Assembly (NCBI RefSeq): GCF_024713975.1
Contig: NC_091098.1
Span: forward strand, 19,277,316-19,341,315
Length of the DNA stretch: 64,000 nucleotides
DNA from: Paralichthys olivaceus
Lineage: Eukaryota > Chordata > Actinopteri > Pleuronectiformes > Paralichthyidae
Direction: 5' to 3'
Shown: piece by piece, positions 25,019 through 38,339 of the stretch
Layout: each line of letters opens with the position of its first letter
How positions within the stretch are numbered: position 1 is the stretch's first letter
Program-made: the position numbers and the translations under genes
Notes under the pieces: generated by a model
Databases searched by the model: none
Told to the model about the DNA's origin: nothing
What the model saw: the letters and a program-made list of their open reading frames with translations, nothing else

Positions 25019-28000
25019 TCACATCATTGTTTCTACAATGGTGTGGGTGGGCTTGATCAAGCCATTGTTCCCGTTTGGGTCCAGGGGCTGTGTCAGCTCG
25101 TTTCCCTTCAAGTTGTACTCTTTGGGGCGAGAGCTCACACCGGACTTCGCCGGGGCTGCCACTGCTTTTATCCTCTGAGGGAAAGAGATCAGAGGTTAGA
25201 CCGTCATCAGTAACCAGAACTATACAAGGGGCAGTTTAGGGCTCGAAGCCATTTTAAATGTCCGACATCGTAATTCAACATGTATCAATTCTGTGTCAAA
25301 GATTCATCATTTAAACCATGTTTTCATTTTATTGAAAGAATAGTTGATTAATTCTGAGAACATGTTCATCTTTCTTGCCAAGAGGTCCATTGATACCACT
25401 TTCATATCCTTAGCCACCTGCAGCTTAGCTTAATGGGAAGCAGGGGTAATCAGCTAGCCTGGTTGCTAGATGCTAAAGTAGCATGCATTGCCAAGTAACA
25501 TGAGAAAATCAATACCACACTCGTTACTATGCTAAATGGGAAGCCACAGCTAGCAGCAGATTAGCTTAGCATAAAAACAGGAAGCACGATTAAATGGCTA
25601 GCCTGGCTGCTAGATGCTAAAGTAGCATGTATTGCCAAGTTACATGAGAAAATCAATACTACGCTAATGTGTAGGTTAAATGCGAAAAGAAATCCAGTAG
25701 CAGATTAGCTTAGCATAAGAAGAGGCAGGGGGACTAAAAGTTAGCCTGGCTGCCTGGCAACCTTAAGACAAGTGGATGTGACCCATTGGGGAAGCGAGGC
25801 GACTTATTAGCATGCAGACTGAAAACATTGACCGAGCAAAATTGAAATATTCTGCTGCTACTTTGTACAGTCCCGTCTGTTTGCAAGTCTCTTAATCACA
25901 GAATGTTTCAGCTCAAAAATATTTTCTGATCTGTTTGAAGACAGGTTGACCTGACTCCCTACCAACCGTTTCTCTGAGCTGTGTCACCTTCATTAAATGG
26001 TATTTCTGTGCACACTAGATGTTGGTAATGCGATCCAAAATTAACGTCTGATATTAAAGCAGCTGCAATTGCTTTCGGAAGTGCTGCAGTTACATTGATT
26101 ATAGTCGTCAAGCAGGAAAATTAAGAAAACGTCTTTTGACGCCACACGTGCTGCAAAAAGTCAGAACACATGCACATATAGAAATGCACTGCAAATTGAG
26201 AAAACAACAAAAATTTTTACAAGGGACCCAAAAAAAGTGATAAACCTGGCTGTAGTTCAATGCTTTGTGAAGTTACATCACCACTGACGATTAGCAGTCT
26301 TCAACATTTTCAGCCAGGCAACATATTTAGCATATACACATTAGAGTGATTGATCATCTCATCTAATTCTAGAAAAGAAAGCGTATTTCCCAAAAAAAGG
26401 TTGTGTCGGCTAACCTCGATCAGGGGTCCCTCAGACTGCAAGATCTTGATGACCATCACCATTGGGATGCAGATCATGGAGGCCAGGGCCAAGCACCAGC
26501 CCACACCGATGGCCCAGTCAGGGTACTCATACACCTTGTTATATGTCAAGGGCTTGTACTTCACCAGGGAAAAGACAAAGCAGCCCTATAGGAATCAAAC
26601 ACACGCTGCTTTTAGTACTTCAGTCGCACACTTCCCTGTGACCTTGAAGGTCATTTGTCAAGTGTAATGAAAAAATTGAAAAACTCTCTGATTGCTCAGA
26701 CACAATAAACGACAGACTCTGATTTCTCACCATGCACAGGACAGGAGTGATTATGGTCCAGCTCCATTTCATCCATGGGTTTGGTCTGTAGCCAATCATA
26801 TCCTCAACTGCATCGTAGAAATTATCGACTCCTGTCAAAGAAGAAGACACAAAACATGAGAGCTCACATAACCAAAGGGCATCAGTATAGTGAATATTAT
26901 AGGTTATCATCACTCTACACCTGTTATTGTTTCCTGTTACAGAACAACCTTTATAACTACCAATAGAAATTAGTAGGTTTATGAACTCTTTATCTCTAAA
27001 TCTGCCATAAATTGCAGTATATACTGTATATCAACTGGGCCATGTCCCATTATAAGATAAAGAGTTTGAGATCTGTCAGTTAAAACTAGCTTCTAGGTCA
27101 ATATTCATGCTTCCAGTGTTGATTATAATGAACTTTGTTCTATTGCTTTGTTGACTGTGCTTTACACGTGTCTGATGTCACTGATTAAGCTTGTTTGTAC
27201 ATGTTAACAATATGTTTTCATTGCTGTTGGTCTGTCTGTCTTTCTGTCAACCAACTTTCTTGAAACTTGATGGTAGAATAGACCAGGGTACGACCCATTA
27301 AATTTTGGCATTGATCTGGACAAAGGGTCGATCTTGATGAAAGAGATCAGCCAAATTTAGGGAACAAATTTCTATGAGTGTATAATTTAGTGAGGCTTAA
27401 TTGAATTCAAGGGCTTTATTTTCTTTACAGGAGAAAATCTTCTATTTGGTTTAGCTTTTATTCTTTAAAAAACATGTTAATTTTGTGTAAATGCACAAAA
27501 TGTGTTTGAAACTCAACTCAAGCAGATTTGATAGTCAAGTGCTTACACTACAAACAAGTGAGAAGACCACAGAGAGTTACCAAAATACATGTATTTGATA
27601 TGTTAAATATCCAAAACTACTCTCACTCTGGCAGAAAATGTGTACATGTAGTACTCTCACACTAAGAAGTCTTCCACTTCCTTAGATTCTATCTTATGCT
27701 CCTCTGAGGGATCCCAACCCTCAAGTTAGGAACTAACAGTGTAGAACACACCCAACAAAAAAGTAGAGAGGGGCTACTGTGCATGATTTAACCACAGTGT
27801 CATTATCACAGGCAGTCAGTGGAAACATATTGAATAACAGGGCCTTTCAGTGTGTATACTTTAGATACTGTGGCTGCTGAATGATGTCAGATGATGATTT
27901 TTGTAATTAAAAGAATGTGATGGCTTCTCGCAAGAACATGTTGATCTTAGTAGTTTATCACTAGAAGTTGCAGAGTTGATTTAGTTTATATAAGGGTTCT

Positions 28001-31000
28001 TCTTATTAGACTAAATGTTCTTCCTTCATAATGATGGGTGTAATGTGAGGGGAGAGAAACACGACTATCCAATCACACCCCAGGATTACCACCCCACTCA
28101 CCACACCCCTGCAGGCAGTTAAACTTATTTAGTGCTGAACCACAAGGGACACCTCTGATTACCCCCATAGAACTCATTTGTCCTACTCTGCAACTCACTG
28201 TAATTACTTTAAAAACGACACGCAGGACAAAAACCTATCACATAGAGTTGTTTCCACTTACCATAAACCCAGGCTACAGCAATGCATTCAAAGAATGCAA
28301 CCCACAAAAGGCACACACCACTGGCTGCATAGTAATCAAAGAGTTGAAACACATACATGCCACCCTGGAAGAGGAAAAAACAGAAAACAGCATTAATTAT
28401 CCTGATGTGTATGGAAGGAAAGTGAATCATAGAGATAGATGGGGACATTGAAGCAGAGGGGGCAGGTGGGGGTTGTTGAAAGCAGTGCAAAAGGATGCTG
28501 GCACTCGACCAATAGAGGCAGAGTTCAACAGGTGCTGCGACGTCACTGAAGCACGGTTAACTGCTAAACGGAAAACGGCATTCCAGCTCGCTCCATTCAG
28601 ACTCACAGGACGTGAGTGGTGAACGCTGCAGGGAGCCATATTTGGTTGCAAAAGCGCAGCGGTGGGGCGAGTGGAAAATTTGTTATCTCTGAATGCACAG
28701 GGTCTCTTTTCCTTTTCTAAACACAGCGAGCAACAGAGGAAGCTCAGCGAGGAGCTTGCTGATGAACTTACTTTCGTTACCATGGCGAGTCCCAGGAGAT
28801 AGCTCATGAAACACATCACAGCTATAAAGATCTCTCGTCGGTAACCCTTCCTGAGGAGGGCTGGATACAGATCCACAATAGAGGTGATCTGTCCTTCCAC
28901 TTCGACAAACTGTGGAGGCAAGAACAAAAAGTTCTCAGAGGACAGAAAAACAACAACAACCAGTGTCTCTTTTTATACAGAGCTATATGAATGAGATCTT
29001 TTAAATAAGACTTATTACTGTAACACTGGTTTATTGTTATTTATATACCAAGATACAGCAGAAACAAAATAACAGTGAATCAATGTCTCTGTCTCCCCAT
29101 CTGTGTCTTTGCTGTGCGTGCTCATAAGCTACATAATGTCATAACATTATGAATTTGGTCCCATTTATCAATGTGCAGTGGCTTTATGCTCCAAGGGCAC
29201 GCCCTCTTTGTTGCATGAGGACCAAACAAAAACCCCTTACATAACAGTGGCATGTGTGTGTGAGCAATGTTAACAATATATAGCATTCAGAGCTATAAAT
29301 CTGCATGAAATTTATGGTTGAGTAAAGCACCCACACATGCACACACATGCATGCACGCTTGCATACTGTCACCGGCAACATTTCTAAATAGCTGCACTTG
29401 CATGACTATTTACATGTGCTCAAATTTAGAGCATTGGCCTGATCTTGCATTTGGCTGAGATGAGTAGCGGGCCATTTGCAGGACTGAGTTAGCACAAGAC
29501 TAGAATTACACTTGGATGCAGGAAATGTGATACTGCCAAATAATCACTCTAGTGCACACTTGGGTTTTGTCTACTTAGATTATCTTGTCTCAATCAAAGC
29601 TCTGCCTCTGATCATATCCAGATAATGGCTTGTGAGCTATCATAAAGACTCCTGCTGACTAAATGTTTAACAAACCTCTATCAGCTTCTAAAAACTTAAT
29701 TTGTGGCTTTACAGAGCACGAGAAGGGGCCTTAAACCTTACACAGAGCAATCGAGCGTGGTTGTAAAAAGTCTTTGTGGGAACAGGCTGCATTACTTGGC
29801 TGTCAGCTATCTGATCCCTTCAAGACATTAGATATGGATCAGAGAGACACTAAATGTGTTTTACACATTGAGGAGTGGCAGGAACCATCTAACCTGTGGG
29901 ACCAGGGAAGTGTACACCAAACAGCTACTCTGTATATAGCTTGACAGCAGATTGATTATGAAAAAATCCTGACCTGGCTGTCGAGGCCCAGAAGCAGCAG
30001 CATGATAAAGAAGAGAATGGCCCAGAGGGTTGGCATCGGCATCATGGACACAGCTTTGGGGTAGGCGATGAAAGCCAAGCCGGGACCTGGAAGCAGAACA
30101 GAGTGGGGATGGGGAGAAGGGGGCAGAGGACAGATTTAACATTTCTATCTGATTTCAGCTTGGACGACATACGGTAAGGGGATCTGTAAAAATAATGGAA
30201 AGGAAATGCAATCTAATTTGGCCAACAGTTGAGGTAAGATAAATTTAACTGGCTTGAGTGTTGATTCTTTGGTTACAGGGTTTTCTCACGCTGCAGTCGT
30301 CTTGCTTGTAAGTAGTTGCAGGACAAATACCAACAACTACATTGTCTACTCTATTACTCAAGACATAGTAGATACCTGCCAACAGTATTGTCCATAAAAT
30401 AAGCAGAACACTATTTATTAGGCTCTTTTGATGCTTTACATTTTATATATTGTTCTGCATATGGCACAGTTAAATCATTTTTTACCTGTGCTGGCGTATC
30501 ATCCATTCTTTACATTAGATCATCTTTATATATATTTATATATGCAAAATTACTACTGTCTGTAAGAGGTTAAACTGCATTCTGTTGTACTGGTGCAAAC
30601 TGTGTGCAGTAAAGGGGACTCACACAAAGTCAACAATAACATAGACTAATGCCTCAACTGAAGAGTTTAGCAATAAAATCCAAATAAATAGTTTGTGTTT
30701 TCCTATATTAAGGAATAAATATGTAGAATCTATGTGTTTATGTCACACAGAGTCTACATACATGTACATCTATGTCCATCACAGAATCATTGTCATTGGT
30801 TTCACATCATTATATTCAAGTTACAGTCTTACAGATAGCAAAGGTTTGATTTTAAATGAAAAGAGCAGGCATGCTGAAATAAGACGCATCTCCTTCAAAG
30901 TCCACATGAGAAGCAGGAGCAGAACCGGTGGCGTCCACCTCGCTCAGGAGATCCACAGCTTGTAAACAGAGCAGTGCGCACACAGTAGAGTACATACAGA

Positions 31001-34000
31001 AGGGTGCCAATCTTCTCAGCAATGTCCCCTGGTCAAAAAGACGTAAAGTAAACTACAAGACATAAGCAGGTTGGATGTGGCACGTGAGGACAACGGGTGC
31101 AATTGAGCGCCTGTAAATAATGATGATAGAGCAGAACCGCAGTTCAATCTGTGGCTTAAACACACAGCACTTGACCAATTCGATGTAATCTGTCCTCAGA
31201 AAGGAAGAACAAACTGTATTTCACACTGAATTAACAATTCTTTTTCTTTGAAGGCTTTTCTTTCAAGGAGTGTGCAGTTGCCGATACCTCTACATTTCAG
31301 CATCATCATTTCTGATGACTTTAATTAATTCTTTATATTTTTTCCATCATTTTTTTAAATTTTCAAGTTTCCAATTGTCTGTCTTTCTTTTTTTCCGCAG
31401 CAGCACCCACCGTTACTGCTACCGTCACCTTGGACCCTCGTACCTGACTCTGCCACATCGGCAATGTCCACCCCTTGTTCTTGTGCCATGAAGCCCAGGA
31501 CGGAAAATATTGCGAAGCCAGACACAAAACTGGTTCCGCTGTTGAGGCCTCCCAGCAGCAAACAGTCCCTATGTCACACATATGTCGAGGAGGTTGTTAA
31601 TGAACACAGGTGGAACCGAAGTTCCCATTTTCTTTTCACGCAACCGTCTCTGACACGAGTTGCTGTCACTACTACAGTCCCACTCATCCCTGCGGCAACG
31701 CAGCTCACCTGTAGCAGTTGTATTTGTATTTGTTGTAGCTCCCCAGTGATGTCATGGCTCCCAGGCAAATGGCGTAGGAGAAGAAAATCTGGGTTCCTGC
31801 ATCAATCCACACCTGAGGAGACAGAGAAGGAGGTGCACTGACTTTACTCTGTTATTACAACACATGTTGAATTTGTTTTGATGAAACCTAAAAGAAAAAG
31901 AAATAATGTCATTAGCATTTAAAACTGAAGATCTACTACCAAAGTGAATTATTTAGATCCTGAGCGTTAGATGAGACGACTGGTATCCCTCCCATGAAGA
32001 TGGTGGATGTTGTTGGTATCATCTAATTCTCAGCAGCACACTAAGTAAACATGGTTTCCCAGATGTTAAACTTTCCCTTTAATACCTGTAGACAGAAATG
32101 TAACTAAAAAAGTAGGTTTTGAATCGTACCTCTGGATCTTGGAGACGGGTCAGGTTGGGGTAAAGGTAAAATTTGATTCCTTCACTTGCCCCAGGCAGAG
32201 TCACACCACGGACCAACAGCACTATTAACATCACGAATGGGAAAGTCGCTGTTATGTACACCACCTAAACAGGACAGAGGAATTATTACTAACAATGCAG
32301 AAGAACAGTTATAGACTGAAGACTCATCAACTTTGAGATATGATGGAATCAGCACACTTCTAAATAAACATTACTTCCCTAGTTCTTAAGTCTTACTCAT
32401 ATTTTTTTCCAAATAGAAACACTGTGTTTGTCATGCCCTTGTGATTCAATCTGCCTTTGTATTGTTCTTTATGTTATTATATGTATCAGTGTGAATGTAC
32501 TTGTGCTCAATAGCAACAATGAATACCTAGAACAAAAACTGAGACACAGCAGCAGCTTCTGTCCAGCTAACAGAAACAGACTGAGAGCTGAGGAGCGACA
32601 GAAAGACAGAAAGTCTGGCCAAGAAACAACTTGCAGGGCAGCGCTGAGACTTGTGTCTCTACATCAACTAAATCAACCTTGTTTCTAAAACTGTGGCTGA
32701 TCTCTGAGCAACAGTGTTTTGTCACTGACTCATTAGGGTAGAAAAGTAAAAGGCCAAACAGGATCCAAGCAACACAATAAGTAAAGTATACACTTCATCA
32801 CTCACTTTCCCAGTGGACTTGACTCCTTTCCAGATGCAGAAGAAGCAGATTACCCACACTGCAAGGAGACACAGGGCCAGGTCCCACTTCAGGGGCCCAA
32901 TGTCCTCGATCCCAGAGGAGATGCTCAGGACATTGTGTCTACAGACGAAACACAGAGGCACCAGTTAATGGTAGTTTGTAGGATATGAAACATAAAAATG
33001 TCATCTTGCACGTTTTTAAACAAAAACAGAAGTCATTGAATCACTCGAGACCATGAACACAAGAGAATAATTAAGAGGATAAAGAATAGAAAAAGTTTAA
33101 ATGAAACACATAACTCGGCCTTTCACTGCTGTTCTGTTACTTGTCATGAGTCTGAGGACACTTAAATGTTGAGAAGATTATCTGAAAAACTTTGAATCTT
33201 TGTGCTTATGTTGTGATACTTACCAATCAAGTTCAAAGGTGTAAAAATAGGCCATGAAAAACATTGTATTTCAGTTTAGACTCTGAGCTGCATGAAAGGT
33301 GCAGTACAAATAAAGTTTATAATAAACTGGAAGACATTTAAAAATACTGAAGTAAACTGTGCAGGCAAGATAAGATGGCAGCGTGTTACGCGCCTGACCT
33401 CATGCGTGCATGTGTGTGTTTGATGTGCTTTCCATGAGTACTCACTCCCAGAACTCTGTGACGGGGGAGGTGAAGTTGGTAATGTTGGCTGCCAACCAAA
33501 GGGTCTTGTTCCTGCGGACCGTGTCCTCCACACAATACTCTGTGTTCCAGGGCTGCTTGCATTTCGCCCAGGGCAGCTCAGGCTGAAAGCACTGAAACAG
33601 GTAGTAGAGTCCCCAGGCCAAGATCACGATGTAGTAGATGTTCAGGAGAGACACGATGACAATAGAGGCGTAGCCAATACCTGCGAAGAAACAGAGGGCG
33701 GATTTCAACATCAGTTCTATATAGTCTCAGCTGAGCACTGTGATTTCTGGTCTTTTAAAAATAAATTTTTACAAATGAGCTTTTGTTTGTTGGATGACAT
33801 AAACTGCTTTCATACATTGGCTGAACTTTATTCTCTTGAAATTATTGTAAAACGGTGTAAATGTAAGTCTGAAGGATTCACCGCAAGCATTGATGATGTT
33901 TGTAGAATGCAACAGACACAAGACTGAAAAAAATTACATTCTTTTGGTGATAAGGGTCAAAGTGCTTTAAACAAAAAGACATGATCTCAGAAGCAGAATT

Positions 34001-34643
34001 TATAGATTATGTCCTGCCTGACATGTTCTTCCCAGGAGCCACCCCTCACTTTCCAGACATTTTCTGGAGTTCATGTCTGAAAGTGTCTCTAGAGGACAGG
34101 CCTACAATATTTTCTCTGGTCTTTACCCTTTAACATGTTCAGCATGGGTGTCCCTACCAGCAGCAAGACTCCAAACACACATAATTCACATTTAAGATGC
34201 AATGTGATGCATTATTGTAAAAATGTAACTTCTCATTTTGCTGCAGTGATGAAGAATTATGTGCTTGGGTGTGTCAGTGCAGTATGACATCACTGATGGG
34301 TGTGGTTTCATGTGTAATACAGAGCATTCATTGATGCAGCACATTATTAAATATCTTCACATTCAAACTTTATGCAAACTATTTAACCTCAAATGGGGGA
34401 TAAGGCTGCTGAGCAAACTCGGAACAACTTATTCATCATGGACTAACCGCCTATATTACCAACTGTTGTTAGGTTCTTAGTGTTGGGCTATTTTTAGATG
34501 ACTTTGCCATGAATCTGGACGCAGAAATCCCCAGTACTCTTCCACTGCTTCAGAGTATTTATAAACTCATCATCTCTATCACCCCCAGCTCCTCATTCCC
34601 ACATACCGAATGCAAACTGATAGACATCTCATTTCTATGACGT

Positions 34644-34688
<45 letters not shown>

Positions 34689-36237
34689 TGTGTGTAGTCC
34701 ACAGTGTGTTGGTGTGTGCTCGGTAAAGTCATGAATTCACTGTGTGATAAAAACACAGGGAGGTGGGAGGAACAATGGGAGACTTGTGATTTGCCAGTTT
34801 TGTGGCCACTTGTGGATTTCACTGCCGTGTCAGACGCCAGATGGACAGGCAGCAGCCTCAGCATTTCTTGAATAGCGGAGCCCGTCTGCAGCTGCTAGAG
34901 ATCCGGTGCCGCGCTTTTTCCTCCCTTTTCATGTAACGTTGCCCATGTGAACATGAGTAAGGGCGTCATGGCAGCTGCTGAGGTTGCTCAGTGCAACAGC
35001 TGTTGCTCAAAAGAAGAGGGGCTGTTCCTCAGAGGAATGACCGGCCCTGGAGTGTCTTAAAAGTAAACTTATGGTGAGAGAACCCCACCCTGACAACTCA
35101 TTCAAGGAGGACATTTATAATATAAAACAAGTGGATCCACACTGCAGCTTCGTGTCAACAAAGACCATCACATACTGTATTGTCATGTGGACCTGTTGTA
35201 TGAGATTGTCCCCATTGTTCGGCAGCTTGACTTATTTATTTATTGATTATCTGTTTCCGTGGTAACCAAGACCTCATCAGTCCATTACACACACCCGATC
35301 TCCCATGCACAGATGACTTTAAACTTTAGAGTACCTTCAAGCATGTGCTCTTTGTATTTTATTATATTTAATGTAAATAGGTCTAATTAAAATCTATATA
35401 TTTATACTTATTTATATGTGTGTGCATGTGTGTATGTAAAACCTCTATGTGAAGCTGACCTCTGCAGTTAAAAAGAATTACTTTTCACTGTCCACGTTTC
35501 TGGGACTCGTTGTTCAGCTCCTGCTTTGTTTTGCTGTTTAATGTTGTTTACACAAAATAAACCACCCTAATAAAGTAAGACTGTTCTGATAACCTGGGGT
35601 GTTGGCCTGAGCACAACACATCTGACTGTTGAATACTGGACTGAAACAGGAAGACAACCAGAGCTTACTTCTCATTCAAATGAGGCTTTTACTCAGCATT
35701 GAATATGCAATAATCTAGTCAGGGGATATTTATGCTGCGATAAACAGCCTCTATTTCTGTGAGTGAATCTATGCAGTGTTAATGTGTTTGGACTGACCAG
35801 TGAAGATGGGGCAGAGCTTGGCCCAGCAGGTGATACCTCCTTCAGAAGTGTACTGGCCCAGTGCAACCTCCAGGAAGAAGACGGGCAGGCCGCCCCCAAA
35901 CAGGAAGATGAAGTAAGGAATGAGAAATGCACCTGGAGAAGAGAAACAGGATCAACTCAGAGTAATCCTAGAGCTGCAGTGAACATGTTTTTAGCTCTTT
36001 GTTTTTACCTCCACCATTTTTATAGCAAAGGTAAGGGAACCGCCAGACGTTTCCTAATCCGACGAAGCCTCCGGCCACAGACAGGACAAAGTCGAGCTTA
36101 CTGGACCATTTCTCCCTCTGAGGAACCTTCCCCTCTGCCTCGTCCTCGGGCCGCGTGCCTGGGCTCTTCCCCGGCGAAGGTTTCAGGGTGTCCTTATGGA
36201 AGTCCTTCAAGCATTGGAGCTTCTCTTTTTGTGCCAT
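25019..36237 (-). CDS. slc6a6: Sodium- and chloride-dependent taurine transporter (SLC6A6/TauT), complete
   Basis: Twelve-helix SLC6-family plasma-membrane symporter that imports taurine (and beta-alanine) with Na+ and Cl-. Coding exons, 5' to 3' on the minus strand: 36237-36009, 35932-35798, 33680-33446, 32938-32806, 32264-32130, 31812-31709, 31568-31444, 30086-29974, 28909-28772, 28364-28262, 26831-26731, 26585-26415, 25174-25019. They total 1878 nt, 625 codons plus stop; human is about 620. The N-terminus [16 protein letters not shown] is nearly the mammalian one. TM1 carries [20 protein letters not shown], the Na+/substrate signature. Extracellular loop 2 has sequons NKT, NIT and NFT and a cysteine pair. 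Late exons give [16 protein letters not shown] and [16 protein letters not shown]. The C-terminus is [12 protein letters not shown]. All introns are GT-AG. The ATG sits just inside an acceptor, so a 5' exon exists (see 38340). The cytosolic C-terminal segment is the part least like the human protein. Confidence 0.97.
25175..26414. other. Last intron of slc6a6
   Basis: Contains the 144-bp periodic repeat at 25430-25765 and otherwise AT-rich sequence without a recognisable gene. Confidence 0.7.
25430..25765. repeat. Tandem repeat of 144-bp period in the last slc6a6 intron
   Basis: The TAGCCTGG(C/T)TGC motif recurs at about 25454, 25598 and 25742, a spacing of 144 bp each time. The block around it (CTAGATGCTAAAGTAGCATG, then ACATGAGAAAATCAATAC) also repeats. 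About 2.3 units are visible. A related shorter-period array lies at 19420-19760. Confidence 0.7.
26832..28261. other. slc6a6 intron between TM10- and TM11-region exons
   Basis: Apart from a decayed interspersed-repeat fragment near 27205-27420, nothing gene-like is visible. Confidence 0.6.
27205..27420. repeat. Decayed interspersed repeat (GTCTGTCTGTC...GGGTCGATC)
   Basis: GTCTGTCTGTCTTTCTGTCA then TTTCTTGAAACTTGATGGTA and CCCATTAAATTTTGGCATTG resemble a widespread fish repeat whose other end seems present at 44560-44690 and 56320-56430. Confidence 0.45.
28910..31443. other. slc6a6 introns around the exon at 29974-30086
   Basis: Two introns of about 1.06 and 1.36 kb. They are AT-rich, with a short CA-type tract near 29330-29360. 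No other gene is seen. Confidence 0.6.
33681..35797. other. slc6a6 intron between coding exons 2 and 3
   Basis: About 2.1 kb. It contains a long (TG)n microsatellite at 34645-34696 and AT-rich sequence; no gene is recognised. Confidence 0.6.
34645..34696. repeat. (TG)n microsatellite
   Basis: Near-perfect TG run in an slc6a6 intron. Confidence 0.9.
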
Positions 36238-37673
36238 GCTGTGGACGGCAGAAAGGAAAATGGAAACATTGATGGAGGGAGACAAAGAGGCAGAGACAGA
36301 GAGAGAGAAAGACAGAGAGACAGAGAGGTGAGAGGGATAAGACGCAGATAGAGAGGAGCATTAGGGAGATAATGCTGTCTCCTGATTGTGTTACAGCTTG
36401 GGTACATGATATACAGCACTATGCTGCTAATCTTGCTAATCTGAAAGACTGCTGCATTGAGGTCATCCAGATTGGAGCAATGATCGGTGGAAACATGGAG
36501 CAAAATCAAGTTGGAAAATGAAAAATATGTGCAAACATATGCTTAAAACCTTGCGATGGTGAGCATTGTTAAAACACAAGCCCAGTCACACACGGTTTTT
36601 GCATTTCACAATTTTCTGGGGCAATCAAACAAGGAGAATACCCACTGTGCTTATTTATCAGTCACAATCAACCAATCAATCAGTTTATAGATAACAGGAC
36701 ATTTTGTTTTCAAGTAAAAACATCTATATACTATATATCATGTGTTTTATTTTGTATTCATGCGGCACAGAAAGTAGTGTGATGCTTCACTCTCAGGGTG
36801 GATTTTTCTGCTCAGAGGGGGGCACATTGTCACTGGAGGAAGAGGAAGGGAATGTTTGGACATGCTGCTGAGACCTGGCCTGAACCTTGGGCAAAGTGTT
36901 TCTTTTCGCTTTCTCTTATGCTACTGTATCAGCAACAGGTCAGCCCTCTGTAATCCAAATTTAGAGGATGAGGGGGTAGATATCCCGTTTGCATTCCCTA
37001 AGCACTTGCCTCACACAGGAAGACGCAACAGCTTTAAGTTCCCAGAGTGTTTACACTGTAAACTGTCTTTCCAAGAAAGACAGGATTTGTTATTACCGGC
37101 CGAGGTGTCCTGTATCCCCCGCTCAAGCCAAAAAGAAACCCTAATAGGACAGGATAAACTATGTGTCAGGAGTGACTGTGATTTAAGCTCCCAGGCTGGG
37201 ACACCATATGGAACACAGGAGAGGACAATGAGAAAGCTCAAATTCATCATACGCTCTAAGATTAGTAGTAATACAAGAGGAAAATATTTCTTTCTTAAAA
37301 GAGAAGTTGGCCGAGCGACTTCAAATATACTCCCCCTTAACTCTTGTGGGCCAATGGAAAAAAAAAAAATCTGACTGCCTTGTTCATTGAAGCTCAGATG
37401 AAAGAACATTTTGTACAGAAAAGTTTCTACCCTGCAAAATATTACAACTCCGCTGAAAACAAAGTGGAAAACTGTGGAATGTGAAAGAAGCAGAAGGAGG
37501 TGAACAGATTTCAGGATGGTAACTTTAGACTTTGAAATAAAATAGTGATGATGCTCATAATAACATCCACCTCTCAGGAGCTGCCATACATGAAGAAACC
37601 TCTCACATTCCTACTGGGAACTGTGTGACTCCTCACTTAATTAACGCACGAACAACAAGCCCTGCATCCCCTG

Positions 37674-37685
37674 AGTGTGTGTGTG

Positions 37686-37749
<64 letters not shown>

Positions 37750-37764
37750 TGTGTGTGTGTGTGT
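37674..37764. repeat. Long (GT)n microsatellite
   Basis: About 90 bp of GT with few interruptions in the first slc6a6 intron. Confidence 0.9.
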
Positions 37765-37889
37765 CATCGTTTTCTGTTTTTTTCCTCTCTTCCTGTTATG
37801 CATGACAAGTCAACATGAACCGCTTTCCATTCTCAAACCTTCTTACGTAACTGGATCAGTAGTTGCCCACTCGGTTTCTCATCCTGTTT

Positions 37890-37945
37890 CAACCCCCCCC
37901 CCCCCCTCTCTCTCTCTGTCTGTCTCTCTCTCTCTCTATCTCTCT
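37890..37945. repeat. C-homopolymer followed by (CT)n
   Basis: A run of about 15 C is followed by CT and CTGT units, in the first slc6a6 intron. Confidence 0.8.
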
Positions 37946-38339
37946 TTATCCCCCTTTCCGTGCACACCTCTCTCTCTCACCTGGTTGCGTGCTGTCACGA
38001 GCCCATCAGATAACACTAAACGCCAACTGTCCCTGAGAATAAACCCAGACGCGCACTTCACCTGAAATTCCCTTATAATAAAAAAAATAATAAAGATGCG
38101 CAACTGAACTCTATCCAACAGGGATCGTTCTGATAACACACTCGATGTGCCTTCTCTGTTCATTCAACTTTTTCAACACGCAAACTGAAATCTCGAAATC
38201 TCCTAACTAGTGATTCTTAAGCAAATACATGCAACAAATAACACATGTGAAATCAGAAGAGACCCTAAAAAAACGCATTCAAACTAAAAGATAATAACAA
38301 AGCAAGAGTCTTTTCCAGCAGAGCAAAGAGTAAACTTAC

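Larger units (their letters stand above)
36238..38339. other. First intron of slc6a6 (between 5' exon and first coding exon)
   Basis: Bounded by the acceptor GTCCACAG just before the first coding exon and the donor GTAAGT at 38339-38334 (minus strand). It holds a (GT)n tract at 37674-37764 and a C-run plus (CT)n at 37890-37945. A 172-codon plus-strand ORF at 36856-37374 resembles nothing I know and is probably chance. Confidence 0.55.

Noticed and set aside
28427-28927. Minus-strand ORF of 166 codons
   Set aside because: Only its first part (28772-28909) is slc6a6 exon; the rest reads through the donor into the intron.
36856-37374. Plus-strand ORF of 172 codons in the first slc6a6 intron
   Set aside because: No family resemblance, overlaps an opposite-strand frame of similar quality, and there is no promoter or splice context. 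Most likely a chance frame.
37625-38065. ORF of 146 codons rich in Cys-Val and Ser-Leu repeats
   Set aside because: It is translation of (GT)n and (CT)n microsatellites.
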